This document shows, in pieces, positions 13,577 to 17,307 of a DNA stretch of 17,307 bases. The DNA is taken from assembly GCA_002435835.1 (NCBI GenBank), contig DIVM01000323.1, forward strand, positions 1-17,307, read 5' to 3'. The notes beneath the pieces were generated by a model. That model searched no databases, was not told the origin of the DNA, and worked only from the letters and a program-made list of their open reading frames with translations. The stretch comes from Firmicutes bacterium UBA6132. Its GTDB lineage: Bacteria > Bacillota_A > Clostridia > Tissierellales > Sedimentibacteraceae. Each line of letters starts with the position of its first letter. Within the stretch, counting starts at the first letter, position 1. The position numbers were made by a program, and so were the translations under genes.

Positions 13577-14272
13577 CTAAATATGAAATTGTTTTTTATT
13601 TTTTTGTTCCTGTTCTTGAAAGATTATTTCAGTGTAAAATACCAATTTACTTATGCTGTTATATTTGCTTTGTGTATATTTCTTTATTTCATGAATTACT
13701 GTAATAATTATTAACGAAAATGTTAATATCATAATAAATGAAATAATTAATTCCCCAGTAGTATTTGTCAAGCTATAATATGCTTGTAATGTTCCCACAT
13801 AAATTGAGCCAAATATAAAAGGTGCATATATATTGTCTCCTAATATATTTTTATTTACAGCTAAATAATTATTGAGATGGTTTTTGTAAAATGATTCATA
13901 TATCTTAGAATTTATATTATGTTTATCTAATATGTTTATTAAATTAACAAGAATATAATCTTGATGTTTGCTTTCAAAATTTTTTGGAGTAATGTTATTA
14001 TTATTAATTAACTTTTTTAATTTACTTATTTTAACATTTCTAATTTTGGTATTTATAGGTTTATCAAAAATACTAAAAAAAATATGTATAATGGGTGCAC
14101 AAGAGAGTAATATAAAAAATAAAACTATTGAATTATGTACAAAATGTATTATAACACGCATTAATATGAGCATTAAAATCATTATAATTATTGCTATTGT
14201 ATAAATGACTCTTTCACTAATTAATAAAGATAGTTTCTTGTATTCTAAATAGTAATCTTCTGGTGTTATCAT
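13577..14272 (-). CDS. Four-helix membrane protein of unknown function (candidate moron)
   Basis: This is the only minus-strand gene in the window, 231 residues. Predicted membrane helices lie at ~22-42 (VIYTIAIIIMILMLILMRVI), ~48-69 (IVLFFILLSCAPIIHIFFSI), ~148-168 (IYAPFIFGSIYVGTLQAYYS) and ~174-195 (LIISFIMILTFSLIIITVI). A basic cytoplasmic-type region of ~80 residues (KIRNVKISKLKKLINNNN) separates the pairs, and the tail is charged (EQEQKNKKQ). The start at 14272 (MITPEDYY) lies 7 bases after AAAGGGG on the minus strand; an in-frame ATG at 14290 lies before that site. It has its own promoter and terminator and sits at the phage end. Superinfection exclusion or abortive infection is a positional guess; no family was recognised. 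Confidence 0.7.
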   Translation of the reverse strand: MITPEDYYLEYKKLSLLISERVIYTIAIIIMILMLILMRVIIHFVHNSIVLFFILLSCAPIIHIFFSIFDKPINTKIRNVKISKLKKLINNNNITPKNFESKHQDYILVNLINILDKHNINSKIYESFYKNHLNNYLAVNKNILGDNIYAPFIFGSIYVGTLQAYYSLTNTTGELIISFIMILTFSLIIITVIHEIKKYTQSKYNSISKLVFYTEIIFQEQEQKNKKQFHI

Positions 14273-14303
14273 GATTTTTCCCCTTTCCAAATATTTCTAT
14301 ATA

Positions 14304-14332
14304 ATCATAAACTAAATAGCCCTAAATGTAAA
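14304..14332 (-). promoter_or_regulatory. Promoter of the leftward membrane-protein gene
   Basis: On the minus strand TTTACA (plus 14327-14332) and TATGAT (plus 14304-14309) are spaced by 17 bases, with each box matching 5 of 6 consensus bases. It lies ~32 bases upstream of the predicted start at 14272, with the Shine-Dalgarno in between. Confidence 0.6.
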
Positions 14333-14560
14333 TATAGTTTTATCTACTTTTTTTATTGTAATAGTTTTAGTTACCCTCTTAAGAATGGCTCTATGTATAT
14401 ATTCATGCTTTCAAAATGAAAAACATATGAACTAATTTTTATTAGAACAACTGTCCGCATTTTTCTTAGAAAGAATATAATATAAGTAGATACTTAATAT
14501 TGAAATTTAAATCTAATTTAAATATTGATAACACTTCGGTGCAAAAGAATTAGCTCATCT
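14333..14560. other. Non-coding phage end and probable attR junction
   Basis: No gene is seen from 14333 to 14531. The DNA is AT-rich, with two ATTTAAAT palindromes near 14506-14523 and a plus-strand TATAAT at 14477-14482 lacking a good -35. At 14529 a TAA is followed directly by cotJC-like coding sequence starting HFGAKELAHLE, mid-way into the protein. The change from phage to host sequence should lie within about 14532-14550, probably around TTCGGTGCAAAAGAA. The exact core cannot be set without the left junction. Confidence 0.55.
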
Positions 14561-14960
14561 TGAAATGGTTGGTGCAATGGTATATCAGCTAATGAAAAAT
14601 GCTACTATAGAAGAAATAGAAGCGGCAGGTGCAGGTGCATACTATACTGATCATGGCAGAGGAGTTTATCCACAAAGTGCAGGAGGTACACCATTTACTG
14701 CAGCAGCTTTACAGGTAAAAGGCGATCCAATAGTTGACCTTACTGAAAACTTAGCAGCTGAGCAAAAAGCAAGAGGAACTTATGAATATTTAATTAATAT
14801 GGCAGATGATCCTGATGTTATAGAACCTCTTAAATTTTTAAGAGAAAGAGAAGTTGTACATTACCAAAGATTTGGTGAAGCATTGAGAATAGTTCAGGAC
14901 TATCTACAGGAGCCAAAATTATTCATTATGCCTAAACCAGATTTTATGAATAGAGACTAA
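14532..14960 (+). CDS. cotJC: CotJC-type spore coat / manganese catalase, 3' fragment at prophage junction
   Basis: An open frame of 142 residues that clearly belongs to CotJC/manganese catalase, but lacks roughly the first 50-60 residues of the ~190-residue family. The homologous frame starts at 14532 after a TAA. An internal ATG at 14565 is the first start codon but lies inside a conserved helix and has no Shine-Dalgarno. Visible metal-site motifs are KELAHLE (Glu and His), NLAAEQKARG (Glu) and REREVVHYQRFGEALR (His). The glutamate expected in the N-terminal helix is missing. CotJC is a coat protein made in the mother cell, with probable peroxide-removing activity. The upstream neighbour is prophage DNA, so the 5' part is expected at the other phage end. 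A terminator follows. Confidence 0.85.
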   Translation, partial: HFGAKELAHLEMVGAMVYQLMKNATIEEIEAAGAGAYYTDHGRGVYPQSAGGTPFTAAALQVKGDPIVDLTENLAAEQKARGTYEYLINMADDPDVIEPLKFLREREVVHYQRFGEALRIVQDYLQEPKLFIMPKPDFMNRD

Positions 14961-14981
14961 AAGTTAAAAGGTATATTTTTC

Positions 14982-15014
14982 AAGAGTTTGCATATTTATA
15001 ATGCAAGCTCTTTT
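14982..15014 (+). terminator. Terminator after cotJC
   Basis: A 12-bp stem, AAGAGTTTGCAT (14982-14993) with ATGCAAGCTCTT (15001-15012), has one T-G pair, a 7-base loop and ends in TTTT. It separates the cotJC fragment from topA. Confidence 0.85.
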
Positions 15015-15078
15015 GTATTTAAAGAAAGTTTTTTAAGTAAAAACATGTGATTAAATTAATTTTTAAAATAAGGAAGTA

Positions 15079-15105
15079 TTGACAAATAAAAAATTGTATT
15101 ATAAG
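15079..15105 (+). promoter_or_regulatory. Probable topA promoter
   Basis: A perfect TTGACA (15079-15084) is followed by TATAAG (15100-15105) with a 15-base spacer, shorter than the ideal 17. It is the only good candidate between the cotJC terminator and topA and would leave a leader of ~80 bases. Confidence 0.5.
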
Positions 15106-15189
15106 GTATACAAGTACTGATAGTAAAAATTATGCATAGAATGATATTGAAAACACTGTTGCAAATACATAATCGGTATTGGAGGAATA

Positions 15190-17307
15190 ATGAAGAATTT
15201 GTTAATAGTTGAATCACCAGCAAAAGCAAAAACCATTGGAAAGTTTTTAGGGCCAAATTATACTGTAAAAGCTTCTGTAGGACATGTTCGTGATTTACCA
15301 AAAAGCAAGCTTGGCATTGATGTAGATAATAATTTTGAACCTAATTATATAACAATCAGGGGCAAGGGTGATGTAATAAAAGAATTAAAAAAAGAAGCTA
15401 AAAAAGCTGATAATGTTTTTTTAGCAACTGACCCTGACCGTGAAGGTGAAGCTATATCATGGCATTTAGCTAAAATTTTAAAATTAGATGAAAGCAAAAA
15501 TATACGTATTGAATTTAATGAAATAACAAAAAAAGCAATTAAAGATGCTTCTAAAAATCCAAGGAAAATAAATGTGGATTTAGTTGATGCGCAACAAGCA
15601 AGGCGTATTTTAGATAGATTAGTTGGATATAATATTAGCCCTTTGTTATGGAAAAAAATCGAAAAAGGTTTAAGTGCTGGAAGAGTTCAATCAGTAGCAT
15701 TAAAACTTATAATTGATAGAGAAAGAGAAATAAATAATTTTCAAACAGAAGAATATTGGACTTTGGATTTAAATTTACTTAAATCAAGAAAAAAAATAGT
15801 TGCAAAATATTATGGCAATCTTCAAAATGAGAAAATAAAAAAAGTTAAAATTAAAAATGAAGATGAAGTAAATTCGATTATAGATAGTATGGATAATAAA
15901 AAAATATCTGTTTATGATATAGAAAAACATGAGAAATCTAAAAAACCATATGCTCCTTTTACAACATCAAGCCTTCAGCAAGAAGCTAATAGAAAATTAA
16001 ATTTTACTTCTAAAAAAACCATGATGGTTGCTCAACAGTTATATGAGGGAATAAGTATAAAGGGTGAAGGAAGTGTTGGTTTAGTTACTTATATTAGAAC
16101 TGACTCATTTAGATTATCCGATGAAGCAATGGAAAGTGTAAAAGATTATATACTTCAAAATTTTGGTGAACAATATTATTTTAGTAGAGTTTATACTAAA
16201 GTAAAAAAACCAGATGTTAAAGTACAAGATGCCCATGAAGCTATAAGACCAACATCTTTGCTGAGGGATCCTGAAAAAATAAAAGAAAATTTAACAGCTG
16301 ACCAATATAAATTATATAATTTAATATGGAAGAGATTTGTTTCGTGTCAAATGGCTGATGCTTTATATAACATCACTACCATAACATTTAATTCAAATAA
16401 TAATATTTTTAAAACAAATGGATCTATTCTTGTTTTTGATGGTTATAAAAAAGTTTATCATTATTCGGATGGAACTGATGATAAAGTATTGCCAGAAATA
16501 AATGAAAATGAAGAATTAGATATTAATAAAATAGACAAAGAACAGCATTTTACTCAACCACCTTCAAGATATAATGAAGCTACATTAATTAAAGCAATGG
16601 AAGTAATGGGAATAGGACGTCCTAGTACATATGCTCCAACTATAACAACAATTACTTCAAGAGAATATGTTGTTAAGGATAAAGGGTCTTTGCTTCCAAC
16701 TGATATGGGATTTTTAGTTACGGAAATGTTGGAGAAATATTTTTCAACCATTATTAATAATAAATTCACTGCAGAAATGGAAAATAATTTAGATGAAATT
16801 GCTTCAGGTAAAGTTGACTGGCATGAAATAATAAATAATTTTTATAAAGAATTTAAAGTTCACCTTGATGTAGCTGAAAAGGAAATGGAAAAAATTGAAA
16901 TCAAAGACGAAGTAAGTGATGTTAAATGTGACAATTGTGGTGAATTCATGGTAATTAAAAAAGGAAGGTATGGAAAATTTCTTGCATGTCCTAACTACCC
17001 TGAATGTAAAAATACAAAACCATTAAAGGAAAAAGAAACCGTAGAAGAAACTGATATAGATTGTGATAAATGTGGAAATAAAATGGTAAAAAGAAAAGGT
17101 AGATACGGAGCATTTTTAGCATGTTCTAATTATCCTGAATGTAAAAATACAAAACCAATTATTCATGAAATTGATGTAAATTGTCCTATGTGTAATAACA
17201 AATTAGCTATTAAATTTAATAAATCAGGAAGAAGATTTTTTGGATGTTCAAATTATCCAGATTGTAAATTTATAACATGGAATGAGCCAACAAATGAGAA
17301 ATGCCAA
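15190..17307 (+). CDS. topA: DNA topoisomerase I (type IA), 3' end beyond window
   Basis: The first 706 residues of a type IA topoisomerase, which relaxes negative supercoils by passing strands through a transient 5'-phosphotyrosine break. MKNLLIVESPAKAKTIGKFL opens the Toprim domain with Glu8, and TDPDREGEAISWH (Asp81, Asp83, Glu85) supplies its Mg-binding acids. LVTYIRTDS contains the catalytic Tyr301. QDAHEAIRPTS and MGIGRPSTYAPTI are further family motifs. The C-terminus has three four-cysteine zinc modules beginning near Cys580, Cys625 and Cys665, each with a C.NYP.C half. The frame is still open at the window end, and the third finger is complete, so only a short tail is probably missing. 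ATG 15190 follows GGAGG (15180-15184). This is host DNA, a housekeeping gene next to the prophage. Confidence 0.97.
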   Translation, partial: MKNLLIVESPAKAKTIGKFLGPNYTVKASVGHVRDLPKSKLGIDVDNNFEPNYITIRGKGDVIKELKKEAKKADNVFLATDPDREGEAISWHLAKILKLDESKNIRIEFNEITKKAIKDASKNPRKINVDLVDAQQARRILDRLVGYNISPLLWKKIEKGLSAGRVQSVALKLIIDREREINNFQTEEYWTLDLNLLKSRKKIVAKYYGNLQNEKIKKVKIKNEDEVNSIIDSMDNKKISVYDIEKHEKSKKPYAPFTTSSLQQEANRKLNFTSKKTMMVAQQLYEGISIKGEGSVGLVTYIRTDSFRLSDEAMESVKDYILQNFGEQYYFSRVYTKVKKPDVKVQDAHEAIRPTSLLRDPEKIKENLTADQYKLYNLIWKRFVSCQMADALYNITTITFNSNNNIFKTNGSILVFDGYKKVYHYSDGTDDKVLPEINENEELDINKIDKEQHFTQPPSRYNEATLIKAMEVMGIGRPSTYAPTITTITSREYVVKDKGSLLPTDMGFLVTEMLEKYFSTIINNKFTAEMENNLDEIASGKVDWHEIINNFYKEFKVHLDVAEKEMEKIEIKDEVSDVKCDNCGEFMVIKKGRYGKFLACPNYPECKNTKPLKEKETVEETDIDCDKCGNKMVKRKGRYGAFLACSNYPECKNTKPIIHEIDVNCPMCNNKLAIKFNKSGRRFFGCSNYPDCKFITWNEPTNEKCQ

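Noticed and set aside
13968..14204. A 78-codon plus-strand frame antisense to the membrane-protein gene
   Set aside because: It lies wholly inside the minus-strand gene, has no Shine-Dalgarno, and its hydrophobic composition is the reflection of AT-rich codons on the other strand.
14565..14960. A complete short catalase-like gene starting at ATG 14565
   Set aside because: Homology continues upstream of this ATG through KELAHLE to about 14535, and no Shine-Dalgarno precedes it, so it is the 3' part of a broken gene and not a full one.
15056..15301. An 81-codon minus-strand frame over the topA promoter and start
   Set aside because: It overlaps the conserved Toprim start of topA, its composition looks like a shadow frame, and no start site supports it.
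1..17307. CRISPR array, tRNA genes, riboswitches or insertion sequences
   Set aside because: No regularly spaced repeats, cloverleaf-capable sequence with conserved T-loop bases, riboswitch core or transposase coding sequence was seen on either strand.

Overview
The window is the right-hand part of a siphovirus-type prophage, from the head-tail connector to the lysis genes and the phage end. A short stretch of bacterial chromosome follows: the 3' part of a cotJC-type spore-coat/manganese-catalase gene, then topA. The DNA is strongly AT-rich. Shine-Dalgarno sequences are of the GGAGG/AAGGGG type with some TTG starts, and a spore-coat gene is present. This points to a low-GC, endospore-forming Firmicute, most likely a clostridial or tissierellal species. 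No genus can be named from the sequence alone.

Layout. (1) 2-2868: head-tail joining and tail-tube genes: connector (5' truncated), head closure, probable tail terminator, HK97-gp10-like protein, major tail protein with a C-terminal chitobiase-like domain, then tail assembly chaperones G and G-T. G-T is made by a -1 ribosomal frameshift at A AAA AAC (2620-2626), followed by a well-placed hairpin. (2) 2889-7496: tape measure with eight tandem 22-residue repeats, a Dit-like protein and a Tal-like baseplate hub. (3) 7493-10350: small baseplate, Ig-domain and fibre proteins ending with an XkdX-like peptide. (4) 10415-12113: holin and an endolysin joining an Amidase_3 domain to a phosphodiester-glycosidase-like domain. 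All of these genes run rightward with overlapping or closely spaced ends, as in one late operon, with two terminator-like hairpins inside it.

(5) 12114-14531 is an accessory zone between lysis genes and the phage end. It holds a 55-aa orphan ORF and a proteasome-fold Ntn-hydrolase gene with its own promoter and terminator. It also holds a candidate ~76-nt small RNA with a C-rich loop, sitting between two diverged copies of a hairpin element, and a leftward gene for a four-helix membrane protein with its own promoter and terminator. These look like morons: cargo expressed from the prophage independently of the late operon.

(6) 14532-17307: the cotJC reading frame begins abruptly in mid-protein right after non-coding phage DNA, so the junction (attR) probably lies near 14532-14550. 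If the missing 5' part lies at the other phage end, this is a spore gene split by a prophage, comparable to the sigK/skin and spsM/SPbeta cases, and precise excision in the mother cell could restore it. topA follows with its own promoter and runs off the window end. No integrase, repressor or excisionase gene is in this window.
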